A stretch of DNA of 64,000 nucleotides from Drosophila miranda (lineage: Eukaryota > Arthropoda > Insecta > Diptera > Drosophilidae). The DNA is taken from NCBI RefSeq assembly GCF_003369915.1, contig NC_046675.1, positions 5,580,001-5,644,000 on the forward strand, read 5' to 3'. Each line of letters starts with the position of its first letter. The first letter of the stretch is position 1. The position numbers and the translations under genes are program-made. Positions 13,645 through 26,630 of this stretch are shown one piece after another. The notes under the pieces were generated by a model. That model was not told where the DNA came from, ran no database searches, and saw only the letters and a list, made by a program, of their open reading frames with translations.

Positions 13645-16538
13645 GCTGCGTTTAAGATGGAAACCTGTCCCTCTCTCTCTCTCTCGCTCTCGTCGCTCTC
13701 CCTAAGCTTGCCTCCTTGTGGGGCTGCTGCACTTGAGTCTGTTGCCGCTGACGTTGCTGTTGCTGTCACTTGAAGTGTGTCCTTGTGGCATCACACAGAG
13801 AAAAGCACAAAAACCACCAGCACAAAACACATATGCGGCAGTCACTGGCTTTGCTCCTTTTTTGGCCAGTGCTGTCGAGTGCTTTCCTATCCACTCTATA
13901 TCTATCCAATATCCTCTATCCTCTATCCTCTATCCACGTTCTCGATTCTATTTCGTTGCGGTATTTGGCCAGAACATTGCGCTTCTAATGCTGTTGCCCC
14001 GTGGTTGCCTGCAACACAGCGGCCATGGAAACCCACAGCAACAAGCAACAAGAGCTGGAAAAACTTTTGCTCCTCCGCTCCGCTCCGCTCTGCTGGGCCC
14101 CGGGGTTTCGCCTTTGTTTTTGTCCTGTCAATCGTTGGAGCAGCTGCCGGTGCTCCTTCTTCTTATTCTTCTTCGTCTTGTCTCCTGCTCGTTGACAACT
14201 TCTGGGTTTTCTTGGGTTTCGCACTTGTCCTTTTAGGGCTCTTCACATTGCAACTTGTTTAGTTTTGGTGCCGCTCGTCGCGAATCCGTTCACTTTTCAA
14301 CTGCAACGACACAAAATGAGAAGAAAAGTGAAAAATAAGTTGGAAAGGACGAAACTTTTTTGTACCATGCGATGGAGGGGACTCGAATTATGTGTCGCCT
14401 CCGCCGCATTTTCAATAATCAGCCAGGCTCGGTTGCCACGGTCGGTGGTGGCAGCTCCCTGTCCCGGCCTGGCTCTAGTGCTAACTTCGTTTTGAAGTTC
14501 ACTCAGCCGTGCCACCCCCCCTTCCGCCACCCACCCGTTGGGTGCCTGGCAACCCCCAAGTACCTCGCAAGACGCGGGCAACCGAAACTTTTTTACTCCG
14601 TAAACTTTTTTCTAGCTCAAGTGGCAGCAACAACTGACAACAAATAAAAAACAAGATGCCGCAAGGGTCGGTGGGTGGGGTGGCGTGGACGAGTATTTGA
14701 CCCATAGACTTGTCGTGTCAAAAACATTTGTTGCCCCACATGCCACCGCCTGATCAGTAGGGTAGGGGTGTGGCAACAGCAATACAAAAGTCATAAAGTG
14801 GAAATTATAGCAAAGAAACAAGAACAAGGGGGTTGTGGAAAGGGGGGTTGGGGAGGGGGTGGTGGCAACTGAAATGCTCTTTAGAGAAATGAAATGAGCT
14901 TGAGAACTTTTTCGTTGCAAGTTGCAAGAAGCATTAAAAGAAAAACAACAACAAAATACAGTTTAAAAAGTATCCCAAAAAGTTGACCAATGGCAGAGCA
15001 AAACCGAAACTTTTCGAGCAGCAAAAACTATTCTTTCTCTTATGAAATTATGCGGTAATTAAATTGAAAAAATTAATTATTAAATTATACAATTTTAATG
15101 GTTTTAAATATGTTCAATTTTATGTGTGGTTTTTTCCACTCAAAGCTGGTGTTTTTTTAAACTGAAGCTCTCATAAAACTCAAAAACAAACCCGCACCAC
15201 CGACGGCCCCACCGCCAAAGCCGCAAAAAAACGAAACGAAAATTGAGCCAAGCCGAAATAAAAAAAACAAAAGCATAAAAGTCAAAAGGCCAATATCAAA
15301 CGGAGGCAGCGGCAACGGGTCGAGAAACCACAACAACAATAACCGCATAGCCCCCCCGGAAAGCCCAGCTACCAGCTGAATGGAATGTTTGGAACACCCT
15401 AATAAAACTAATTGAAAGTCTTGTGCGCTCTGAAGCCAATAATGGCCAAATGAAGATGATGATGATGATGACGATGCCGCCGCTGTCTGGAAAACAAGAA
15501 CAACAAAAGCCAGAGCAGTGGAATTGGCAATGGAAAGATCCCATGCACGGACTTAAGCGCTGACATTGCAATTGGCTCTGTCTCCAGTTCGATTTCGATT
15601 TTAAACATTGTGGAAGCCAAAAGGTTAATGCGGGGAGTGCGGGGGTGGGGGGGAAACTCAATATAAAATAAATTGATTTAAAATTTCAACAATTTGGTGC
15701 GCAGCTTTTGTCAATTACGTGAGGGAGAGGCACACAGAGAGAGAGAGAGAGAAGAGAGAGCAATGACTTGGGACTGCGCTACAAAGTATGCTATGGATTC
15801 CCTCCCGCAAATTGAATTATGCTGCACAAGTGTGAGTGTGTGGGAGTGCGGGAGTGTGTGTGAGCGGGTGGCATAGCCACTTAGTATAGCCATATTGATA
15901 GTGTGTCTGTGTGTCCATCTGGCAATTGAAAAATTTGATTTCGAATTGAAATGCAAATCAAGCGAAAATTGAATGGCCTCAGCCGGACCGGGGGGGGCCA
16001 CAAATGAAATCCCATCCTGTTTTATTTGTTCCATTCAAGAGGCAAAAAGCTTTCTAAGCCCGGCACAATGTTGGGTTAAGTGCCACACGTACTCGCATGT
16101 GTGTGTACGTGTGTGTGTGTGTGTGCCTGTGTAGTGGTGGATGGTCAATGGCTGTAAAAAGCTCAATTGCAATGCATTCAAAAGGATTATTGTCCTTATT
16201 TATTTTGCTAAATTTATTCGTTACGCACAAATGCGCAAATTCAACCCGAAAAAGGGCCAAAATCAGGCAGCAGGCATGTCAAACAAACACACACAAAAAT
16301 CAAAGCAAATAAACAATAAAAATAATCGGGGCCGTTAGCAGCACATGTGCATTTTTCATCATCGTCACAGCCATGGTAGTGGCTTGCTTGCCGCTAAATC
16401 CAAAGCCAACAACTTTGTTGCTGCCACAGCGACAGCTTCGTCTGGGGCCAGGACCAGGGCGAGGCAATAAATAGTTGTCGTGCCATAAGAAAAATGCAAG
16501 AAGTGTTTAAGTTTTCCGTCGTTCCTGCCCACACGGAA

Positions 16539-16556
16539 CCCCCCCCCCCCCCCCCC
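16539..16556. repeat. Poly-C tract (18 C)
   Basis: An uninterrupted run of 18 C in non-coding DNA. Confidence 0.85.
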
Positions 16557-19500
16557 TGCCACACAAAAGTGAAGCGTCATTTCCTTCCACTCCTTCTGCT
16601 CCTTTTTCTCCTTACTGCTCCATCATTTAAATTGAAAAAAAGTGGGGGAAAAAAACGCTGAAGTGCCAGTAGAAGTTCCTTGAAGGCTGCGGGGGCGGAA
16701 CGGATTGGAAAAAACTTTCGATTTTGGGGCACACAGAAGCCCTAGGAAGCCATGGGGCGACCCATTTCAGTTTTGATTAAGGGGCAGACGCCGCAGCATC
16801 CCCAAAACAGAAGTTGCATTCAATCAATTGAAGGCGGCACTTGATATTGTTTTTTGCCACAAAAATGGTTTAAATGGAGGGAATTTTCATCTTAAGAGTT
16901 GCCACCTTTCCTGCCATCGAGTATTCATCGTTATCCCTTAACATTTCTTCGGGTTATGCGATGTTTTCAGTTTGTATTCGGTTTTTATGTCCGCTCTTTA
17001 GTTTACGATGAAATAATGCATAACACTTTGCCACAAGCAATCTTGGCTTCAGTTTTAATGTTTTTCTTACAAAACCAAGACGGGGATGCGATATATATAC
17101 GATATATATACACGATATATGTGAGTGTGCGTTGTTTGCTGTTTTCCTATCATTTTTACAGCTTGTTCTTGGCTGCTGATGTGGCTCCTTGTTCATTCTT
17201 CTCTCTCCCCTTTTTGTCGTGTTCTTGCCCCCAGGCTGCTGCTGCCCCTGCCCCTGCCACATACAAACTATTAGTGCAACTCATTGTTGGAAGGCGTCTT
17301 TGTACTTTTATGTATCCACCCGGGGAGGGCAGGGCGGAGTGGGACGGAGTGGGGGGGAGTTAGAAGTTGCCCTTGGGAGAAATTACTTAATTTTGGAATT
17401 TCAATTTAGCACTTAGACAGGAAACATGGCAATGCGGAGCCCGGAAAGGACCCTCCTGCGACTGTATTGGCATGGTCTGTGGCATGTGCCACACGCGTGT
17501 GTGTCTGCTTGTAAAAATCCAGCGCTTACACATGCTGTGACTCCGAAAAATGTCCGGAATTTCGGTACACGCAATGTCTTTGCCTTTTGTTTACACATCG
17601 TCCCCTCCACAGCGCCCCTCTCTGATTTCTCTCAGGACTAGTAGGTGGAGTCTGTTGCACAAACAGCTTGGAGTATGCTCTTCCTGGCATCTCTCTAGAC
17701 ACTCGCACATTCCTTTTTATTTGATTTCAGTTAGGTATTTATCCGAGCAATGTCGTGTCACAATTAACTGCCAGCCAGCCCCCAGCCCCCAGGCCCCAGG
17801 CCCCCCGTGGAATGCCTTCGCCTTAACCAACTCTAATGAGTGTCCTTTCTTCTCTATTTACAGCTGCCACACACACACGCGCACACGCACACAGGAGAAA
17901 GTCACACCTTCCCCGCCGCACAGACTGCACTTTGCACACTGTGTGGCAGGCAGGCAGGCACTCGCCTGAGTTTGCTTAACAGTGTAAAGTTACACGCAAC
18001 TAAGCACTTAACTGCATAAAAGCTCGAGCACAGAAGGCAGGGGGTGGCAGGGGGCGTCAGGCAGGCAGGCAGCCAGGTGGCAGAGTTCCTGGTATCAGCG
18101 CAGCCTTGGACTTGCAACAGTTGACTTTGCGTGCGTTTTTATGAATGAGTAGAGTTGAGGTTTGGCTGGGCGGGGGAGGGGGGGAAGCAACAAATGTAAA
18201 TCCGCGACCCCCGTTGAAAGGTCGTCCCAAGGCAAGGGCTGCCCGCCGTCTGACCAAAGCCGCAGGGCCCTCCCTGTCGTCTGACGACTGCCGTCTGCCG
18301 TCTGCCGTCTGTAGCATGTCAGAACTTAGGCGCAAATTGAGGCGCAGGCAGTGGAGGAGGACAGAGGATAGACCGAAGAACATTAAGCGCTGTCCGTCCG
18401 GACTGCGGCTGGACAAGGGACAAGGCAGCTCCAATGTAAACAGACACACAGCTGGACATTCGAGCTCCAAGCCAGTGTCCGTGGGTCTGTCTGGGGCTCT
18501 TCGTCTCTGTGTGTTTTTGTGGTCTGTGTGTGGGGGCCAAAGGCAAAGGCTAGCAGCAGTTGCCCATCAATTGTGCCCTGATCTCTGCTACGGCCACCAA
18601 GGCATGGAAAAGCGCTTAAAGAATGGTTTGCAACCTGATCTAAAAATGGCCATAAATCGTTGGAAATAAAAGGGAAAATATGTAAAGAAATAAATGTAAT
18701 ACAGTTAAATCTCTATGGAAGGGAAATACTCGGAAAAACAAGAAATTGTCAGAACTCATCATCAATGGCACAGCCTCTGAGGATTACAAAATTATGGGCT
18801 AATCCCCTGCAAAAGGACAGGAGAGACATGACCCGAGTGACCCCATAGCTCTGGCACGTACACGACGGAGGGTTGGGACCGTGACCGCCTCTCGCCGTGA
18901 AAACATTGCAATATTTAACAGGGATTTGTCCAAGAATGTCCCAAAATGCGTGTATAATTAATAGTAAACTGTTTCGGCAGCTATCGGAGTCATCAACAGC
19001 CACAGGAGGGGACCAGCTGTCGGGCCATTTAAATTTTCACATAAGGTTTTCCCTTTGCTTTTGCTAGACTTTTTGGCTTGGTTGGGCATTTAAGTAATTT
19101 TTCCTGGCAGCAGCAGCAACCTGTCGGCTGCTCCAACTCTTATCCTCTTCCCTCTTTCTCTTTTTCTGTCTCTCTCTCTCTCTCTCTCTCTGGCTCTGTG
19201 TCTCTGTCATTGGTTGGTAATTTTTCACTGGCTGACAAGATGTCGCCGTCACTGGCGTTGTCGTCTGCCGGCTGTCCTTCCTTCGGCCCGGCCCTGTCTC
19301 CTTTGCCGCTGTGCTGCATAATTGCTTTGTGGTTAAAGGATTATATACTTTTTTTTACCAGCTACGCCCTGCTCTGGCACTGGTCCTGCCTGCTGCTGAC
19401 TCACTCAAGACAGAGTTTGTCCTCGTCGTCGTTTGCCATCACTAAGCCGACGGCTTGCGCTGATTTGGGCTTAAATGCATTCGGCTCATTTAATTTTCAG

Positions 19501-20670
19501 TGCACCGCAGAAACTCGCTTCCCTTTGATACCCTGTCTTTACACAGAGAGGGGTACTTATGTTTATCAAGAATTTAAGCTGGTAAATCCTCCAACTCCTA
19601 AAAGAAACCCCAAATTGTCCTTTTAAAGAACCTTTCAGGCCAAAAAACCAACATTTTTTAGGGTATTTTTGTAGACTTTAGTGCTGGGAGACCTTTTTTT
19701 TTTAGTTGGGTGTTGCTGGTCTCCCTTTCCAGTGCTGCTGCTGCTGTCTCACAAATTATATAATTAAGTTAAAGTGAGTGGCGGTTGCTGTGTGGCTGAC
19801 AATTTACGAGCAGCTTCCAGTCTCCAACCTCCAGTCTCCAAGTCGGAGTGAGAGTGAGAGAGAGAAAGCGATACCCACTCATCCTGCCGCCGCCCCCCCC
19901 TTTCGTATAAGCACGCTAATTTCTTAATTTTCACCTTCCGCTTAGGGCAGAGCGGACGTGGACGATTCCCCAACGATTCCCAACCCCAAAAATAGCATTT
20001 CCGTATTTCCGTGTCTATCATGACTTTTATTGTTATGTTCAGCAACAGCAGCAGAGTCCGAATCGACGGCCTGCAATGACTGTTATAGGCAGCCGCCGCA
20101 CCGTGGCACGATGGTGGTTTTGAACCCCAAACCAGTTACAGTTTGCGGGTACCATTCTCCCATACCCATACTTCTGGTCCAGAGCGAGAGTGAGGGCCCA
20201 TGCCCTGCTGCCCAATCCCCCCCATCCATTCGGCTGATTGCTGTTCATTCGCGCGTTAAATGTGACGAAGAGGTCGAAGGGAAGTCGAAGTGGATGATGC
20301 TGTGTGCCCCAACCCTATCACCAACACCATCGCCATCTCCATTCCTTTCCCTCCTACCCGTTCAACTATACTTTCGCTGGACTATTCTTTGGATCTCTGG
20401 GCGTTTTGTGTTCAATTTAGCGTCATAATTTCGTTTATTGGATGGCCTGCGACAGCGTTTCGTTTACTTTCTGGACAGTGGACACCCCCCCCGGCCCCCG
20501 GCCCCGCGGCCCCTCCTGTCAAGTGTTCTTGTTGAGTTCATCAAAATTGTCGCTAGCTACGATGACATCCACTTAACGCAATTTTCACTGCTGCGAGCAG
20601 AAGCACCAAAAAGCAGCAGCAGCCGAGCCGCCACTCCACTTGACAGTCATTCATTCAAGCTGCCGCTAAG

Positions 20671-20708
20671 CATCCATCCATTCATTCATTCATTCATTCA
20701 TTCATTCA
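20671..20708. repeat. ATTC tetranucleotide array
   Basis: About seven tandem ATTC units preceded by two ATCC variants. Confidence 0.85.
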
Positions 20709-21229
20709 CTTGCTCATTCACTCACTCATTTCACACCATTTACAGTTACAATTAATGTTTGTTTGCGCCTGCTGCTGTCACCCGCATGCCCGCCGCCAGA
20801 TTGCCAGGAGGGGTCGGTAGGGTCAGGGGTTGAGAGCTGCCAGAAGGACATCAAAGAGGTCTGTTCACCGTAAAAGGAGCAACCTAAGCTTATCTTAAAG
20901 CAGCAAAATGCTTGAATATTTCATAATAGGCCCGAGACCTTAGAGTTCATAAAAATGTGTAGTAGAATTCCCCCCGAGGATAGCGACGCGACCCCCGAAG
21001 AGGCCTCCTGGGAGCATAATGAAAAGGGTCGAGCGAAAAGCGCAACCTTCGCCAGATCATAAATGAATGTTTTTGCTACAGAATTTACACCTACACAACA
21101 TAGAGTCGGGGGACGGCAGGGCAGGCAACCTGCTGGAGGCATGTCTGGCATGCTCGTGGCCCGTGGCAGGCATTTGCCCATAAAGTATCTTGAATATTTG
21201 AGCAAGGTGTGTCAGTAATTTAAGGGTCC

Positions 21230-21230
<1 letters not shown>

Positions 21231-21284
<54 letters not shown>
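21231..21284. repeat. Exceptional 54-bp poly-C tract
   Basis: A perfect mononucleotide run of 54 C, ended by GGGG. Runs this long are rare in fly genomes. The true length is likely to be uncertain in any assembly. Confidence 0.9.
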
Positions 21285-21286
<2 letters not shown>

Positions 21287-22283
21287 GGCTGGCTGGCTGG
21301 GACTGGGGCTTCATTAGATGTCCGCTGCAACTTCATTTGCCGGGGCATAAAAAGCATACAAATCGCCAAGACCTGGTCACTCTGCCAACTGGTTTGATGC
21401 CAATTTGTTGTTGCGGGAATACTGCAGGAGCTTAAGGCTAGGCAGGCGACGACGGCAGAATTTCAATGTTTACTTTTTGCCCGTATGTTAATCTATTTTT
21501 TTATGCGCTTTGCCCGGCCATTCGCCTAAAAGCAAGCTGATTTTTTGTGTTCCTATTTTGTCCGTCGGTGCGCGGTGCGGAGCTGCTTTTGATTTGATTT
21601 CCTTTTCGTTTCGCATTTGTGGGCTCTGTTTTTTGGGTTGGTTTTTGGGAACAGCCCAACAACGTATTTCGGTTTTTGTTTTCTTTTGTCATCCTGTCGG
21701 TCGTCCAACCCCCTTATTTTGTTGTTGTTTTTTTTTGTCAACGTTTTGCATACAAAGCACACACACACACACACACACCTATGCAGCCCGCTCTGCTGCA
21801 CAACCGTGTGTGTATGGAAAACAAGGTAAAAACAACAGCCCGACTATAAGATACCCGCTACTCGGCAACTACTTAGCGAAACAGTAGGGAAAAACAAACC
21901 AAAGGAGTCTTAGGAGATATCTGCATATGTCTTTAATAGATTTCCATATTATAAACATTTTTATACGATGAAATAAGATACAAGATAAGATACCAAAATA
22001 AAGATGCTAATGATGTCAATATGTCAATGTCAAGTGCAGTCACGAATAGTGGAACTTCCATCGGTCTCTTAGTCTCTTAATCCAAGATCCAGGAGCTTCT
22101 TAAAACGTACACAATTGATGCCTTTCAAGACACTACTCCATATACCCTTTGTACTCTTCAAGTACCTGGTATAATAAATGAACATGACCGATTCGTGTGC
22201 ATATGTGTTTGCGCGGCACTGGTGGGCGACCCGACCCCCGCTTATTATAATCAAACAGTTTGTTTGGTTCACCTTTTACATAC

Positions 22284-22745
22284 TTTGCGCCGCCTGCACC
22301 TCTTTGCCGAGGATGGAGGAGAATGGTGGATGGATGGTGCTGCTGCTGCTGCTGCTGCTGCTTGCTGCGGAGGCTGGATGCTGGGATAATGGGATGCTGT
22401 TGCTTTATGCCCTGCTGGCTGGCGGCGTTTCTTTTTTCCTTTCGCTTTGCACTTCACCTTCGAGCTGTTTTAAGCACTTAACATAATTTAATTTCGACAA
22501 AATACAGCAACTATAAATTTCTACTTCTTGCACTTCACAAACACTGGGTGCTGTTGTCGGGTGTGTTGCTTTTGTCACAACTTTGTTTTGCTGCTTCTGG
22601 GCTTAAAACATTTCCTTGCTGCTTTCTTTTCCTTCTATAAACAACAACAAGGTAACGAAAACTCGCGTCGAAGAGAGAGATTCCGAAAATCGCGCGAATG
22701 AAGCTTTTGTCGTCGCCTCTTTCAAAACACGTCCGCACGCGTTTT
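22284..22745 (-). other. Possible 5' non-coding exon, minus strand
   Basis: Read on the minus strand this segment looks like a Drosophila 5' UTR. It has a CpG-rich beginning near 22745, then long AAC/CAAA/GTGAAGTGC-type sequence with several short upstream frames, and it ends at a GTATGT donor (last exon base 22284); a second GT lies just beyond. A GCT array at 22338-22363 lies inside it. The orientation would suit an upstream exon of the collagen-like gene whose ATG is at 13644. There is no protein signal and no TATA box, so this is an inference from composition and one splice site. Confidence 0.3.
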
Positions 22746-22816
22746 CCGTAACTTGTTCGATGACGCGCGATGCAACCGCTCGGTTTGAATTTGTTTAAAT
22801 TTTGATAATATTGTGA

Positions 22817-23443
22817 GCAGTGTAACCATGGAGCCATTGATAAAATATACCGCCCGACCCGCAGAAATATACCAAAATATACGGTCTCACTTGAAAAATA
22901 GACCGTAAATATACTGACGAATTCCAGTTCTACTATACATATTCCTCGTTTTTCATATTCCGTCGAATATTACAAGCTATTTAGAATATTTAGCCATGCC
23001 CACATAATTGTATCCGATTAATGAATCAATTTTCTACTTAACTGGTTAGTTTTTAGTCCTTGCTTTTATTGTATTTTGACTAAAACAAGGTTTGAGCAAA
23101 ATAGTTCAACAAAAAAACAGTTGCGATGTTGCTCGAATTTGAAGACATAATGCTTGTCTAGGCCTTTGTACACCCTATTTTGTTAATTTTATATGAAAGT
23201 ATAAATATTGATATGAAGATAAAACGTAACTTATAAACCTTTTCTCAAATTTACATTTTTTTAGACATATTCATGTATATGATGATGATGAGTATATATA
23301 TCTCGAACCTGATACCTATTCTTGGTCCCTACAAGAAGACAATAAGCTTTAAAATATCGTTGAAATATTGAAAATAATATTGAATAATATTAAATTATAT
23401 TGAAAATAAATTGATTTTGCCCGGGATGACAAACGTATTCACA
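22817..23443. repeat. Diverged tandem duplication, copy A
   Basis: This AT-rich segment aligns end to end with 23561-24142. Shared landmarks in the same order are a CAGTGT(A/G)ACC start, a row of AAATATAC(C/T) boxes, GCCCACATAATT, a 51-bp identical core (23043-23093 here), GTTAATTTTATAT, a CTTGGTC(C/T)CT box and AAAATATCGTTGAAA. The opening boxes resemble the reversed Ohler motif 1 and motif 6 of Drosophila promoters. No coding frame is present. Confidence 0.75.
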
Positions 23444-23560
23444 ACTCTATAACATCCATTTCCCCCAGGGTATGTGTGCATGGAATTAGCAACATTTGTG
23501 TATGGAATGGGACTCATGTTGCAAAAGCGAACTGCGGCGAATAAAAATTTTGGTCAAGAC

Positions 23561-24142
23561 CAGTGTGACCCTCAGAACAGCACCGAAACATACCGCCTCA
23601 TTTTCAAAATATACCGTAAATATACTGACGAATTCAAGTTGTATTTTACATATTCCTCGATTATAATATTCCCTTGAATATAACTAATTAAATATAACCC
23701 TCAGCGCTGCCCACATAATTTTGTCCAATTAATGCATCAATTTTTTACACAATTGGTTAGTTTTTAGTCCTTGCTTTTATTGTATTTTGACTAAAACAAG
23801 GTTTAAACAAAATAGGTCAACAAAAAAAACAGTCGCAATGTTGCTGCTATTTAAAGACTTGTTGCTTGTCATGCAGAGTATGGGTATTTTTATACCCTAT
23901 TTCGTTAATTTTATATAAAGATGCTGTTTTCCAAACTGTTTTAAAACGTGATTAATAAAAAATTGTCTCAAATTGATATGTTTGAATGCATTTGATTAGT
24001 TTCTTGCACATATATGTATATACAGATCTCGATACCAATTCTTGGTCTCTGTAGGAGGAACACTACCTTAAAAATATCGTTGAAAAACCTTTTAAACAGA
24101 GATTGATTAGTTACTGCCTTCATTTGAACCTGGTATGACAAA
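23561..24142. repeat. Diverged tandem duplication, copy B
   Basis: This is the second copy of the 22817-23443 unit, about 744 bp downstream. Its start carries a perfect reversed Ohler motif 1 (AGTGTGACC). The identical core is at 23754-23804. The copies differ by many substitutions and small indels outside the core. Confidence 0.75.
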
Positions 24143-24518
24143 CGCCAGATCAAAAACACTTTTCTTAACATTAGATTACAAAGTGAATGTAAATGACGTA
24201 CATATATATAGGTTTAGTTTTAACACCACTTCGACCGATTGTACTTATGGCAGCTATACGAAAGATTAAAAAATCATGTCCTTATAGTTTTACCTTGATT
24301 TCAATTAAGTGAAATATGTAGTTACTTAATCGGTAATTAGTGTTATCATTTGTGTACAATTTACTTACTATATACGGGAATAGGCTAAATTAGAATACAA
24401 GTTTTGATACGCACCTTACTTTTGGTTGCACTGAGTTCGAGCTCGATTGCACTGTTCGGTTCGGTTCGGTTCGATTCAGACACCCACCAAGGAGTGATTA
24501 CATAGAAAAGATATGATC

Positions 24519-24534
24519 AACCGGTGGACCGGTT
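24519..24534. promoter_or_regulatory. Palindromic pair of Grainyhead-like sites
   Basis: AACCGGTGGACCGGTT is a perfect inverted repeat of AACCGGT around GG. Each arm matches the Grainyhead core ACCGGTT. It lies about 1 kb upstream of decay and is the only such pair I noticed. Function is inferred from motif only. Confidence 0.35.
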
Positions 24535-25575
24535 AGATAATATCGTATATGTAGTACATTATCAATTGAGAGCAAAATTAAAAAAAGATGTATAAATAGA
24601 AAACGGTGGAAGAAAGAGGTAAAGTTAACTGAAAGAATAGAACAGGAATGTTAAAAAAACTTCAATTTGTGTCGCTGTATCTTCAGGTATATCCACTCTA
24701 TCGATAGGAATCCAAAATCCTGGGAAGGGTCTTAGAGTTCTGTTTTCAATTTTATAATTTGTGCAGAAATCAGGTATATATTTGCCGGGTATATTGCAAA
24801 ATCCAAGTATGAGGAAGTGATCTAACAATACTCAGCCCAGGCCTACAACCCTATTTGTATCTAGTGGTAGCAAAGTTTTATTGTTGTGTTATCGAACTTC
24901 CAATTCATTTGCTCTCTTGAGCGCTTTCTTGGAGTACACTCAACTCCACTCAACTCACGGTACACACGGTACACGGTATACACGCCACAACAAGCTCCCT
25001 TCTTGCTTGCCACTTTTCGGGGTGCCATACTCATTTCCGGTTTCCGTTACTTTGTGTGCGTGAAATATTTGAATTTCGTGGCAAAGTTTGGCGCCCTCCG
25101 ACTTTGACATTTTGCGCATCTGAAAATTATTGAAAACACATTAAGCTCCAGCCAACAGGCGACCGACGACGGGGATGACACTTTGGCGGATGTTGCCAAT
25201 TTCCATTTTCCGACTTTTCTCCCCCATGTTGCTGTGCGTGGGCGTGACTGGCTCGTCATTCAAATCAAATTGTCTCGTGCAATGGAAAACCAATTTTATT
25301 TGCTGCCAATTGCCGGCAATGAACATAACTTCCCCTGGAGCAGGCTAATCAACATTCAAAATTCACAAAGAAGAGAAGGCCCACGAAAAACACCTCGAAG
25401 TTCGGAGAGTGCGAGAGTGCGGGACTGCCTTTCCGATAACAAGACGGCGTCCGCGAGGGCGACGGCGGTTGCATTGATTAGATAAGGGAAATTAACTGGA
25501 GAGGGAGCTTTTTAGAAGTTAGAACCTAATCGGCGCTTAGTCACAGGCTGCCATTGCCCCAGCGTAGACACAGAA

Positions 25576-26630
25576 ATGGACGACACGGACTTTTCGCTCT
25601 TCGGCCAGAAGAACAAGCACAAGAAAGACAAAGCGGATGCCACACAGATCGCCAAGACGCCCACATCGGAGGCGGATCTGAAGCGCATCATCATCTCCAG
25701 GCCCACCGTCGATGACACCTACGAGAACTGTCAACGCGCCGGCATCGCGGTGATACTCAATCACAAGGACGTCAAGGGGCAGAAGCAGCGCGTGGGCACC
25801 GAACGGGATCGCGATGACATGCAGCACACCCTGCAGACCTTTGGCTTCGATGTGAGGACCTACAACGATCTGACCTTCTCCGATATCAACGATATGCTCA
25901 AAGAGGGTGAGTACTCTGCAAGCCACTCTGAAGGATCAGAGCTAACGTCTTCGTCTGTAACTTTTAGTGGCACGCGAGGATCATAGCGATAATGATTGCT
26001 TCGTTCTCGTTGTCATGTCCCATGGCACTGAGGGCAAGGTCTATGCCAAGGACATGTCCTATCCGGTGGAGCGGCTGTGGAACCCCTTCCTGGGCGACAA
26101 CTGCAAGACCCTGAAGAACAAGCCGAAGCTCTTCTTCATACAGGCCTGCCGTGGCGAGAATCTGGAGAAGGCAGTGGAGTTCACCTCCTTCGCGGTGATG
26201 ACCAGATCTCTGGCCCCCGCCGAAGCGGCGCCGGTCCAACCGATTACGTATGCCATACCCAGCACGGCGGACATGCTCGTCTTTTACTCCACCTTCGACA
26301 GTGAGTTCCTGGGAGTTCCCCCATTCCCCATCATACAACCCGTCTGATTTCTGTTTATTTCTTTTAGAATTTTTCTCATTTCGCAATGTGGACGATGGCT
26401 CGTGGTTTATTCAGAGTCTGTGCCGAGTCCTGGACATGGCCGCCTTTAACGAGGCTGGCCAACCCGACGGCGTCGATCTGCTGCGCCTGCTGACCGCCGT
26501 CAACAGGAAGGTGGCCTACGAGTACCAGTCGAATACGAAGAACGAGGCCCTCAACCAAATGAAGGAAATGCCCAACTTTATGTCCACACTCACCAAAACT
26601 TTCCAATTGCGTGTGAAGCCAAAGACCTGA
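25576..26630 (+). CDS. decay: Executioner-type caspase Decay
   Basis: Three exons, 25576-25906, 25968-26300 and 26368-26630, join in phase to 308 codons, the length of D. melanogaster Decay. Decay is a short-prodomain cysteine protease of the caspase-3/7 type that cleaves after Asp and acts in the cytosol during cell death. The large subunit carries the catalytic His in SHGTEG and the catalytic Cys in QACRG. The small subunit contains the substrate-pocket segment RNVDDGSWF and the C-terminal FQLRVKP. The prodomain is only about 30 residues and has no CARD or DED. Introns are 61 and 67 bp with GTGAGT donors. Gr89a starts 300 bp downstream in the same orientation, as expected since the two orthologues are neighbours (CG14902/CG14901) in D. 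melanogaster. Confidence 0.95.

Larger units (their letters stand above)
13645..22283. other. Gene-poor stretch upstream of the collagen-like exon; repeats only
   Basis: The first bases upstream of the ATG (purine-rich on the minus strand) are probably 5' UTR of the collagen-like gene. Beyond that I see no supported gene. The longest open frames (for example 18145-18669 plus) have no signal peptide, domain or splice logic and are rich in low-complexity residues. Simple repeats include CT runs at 13673-13692 and 19169-19191, 18 C at 16539-16556, and an ATTC array at 20671-20708. Confidence 0.55.

Noticed and set aside
18145-18669. 174-codon frame in the upstream spacer
   Set aside because: Low-complexity start, no recognisable domain, no splice or promoter context; judged chance in CG-rich DNA.
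24226-24250. Short stretch resembling a common Drosophila dispersed repeat (ATGGCAGCTATA)
   Set aside because: Too short and without boundaries to annotate as an element.
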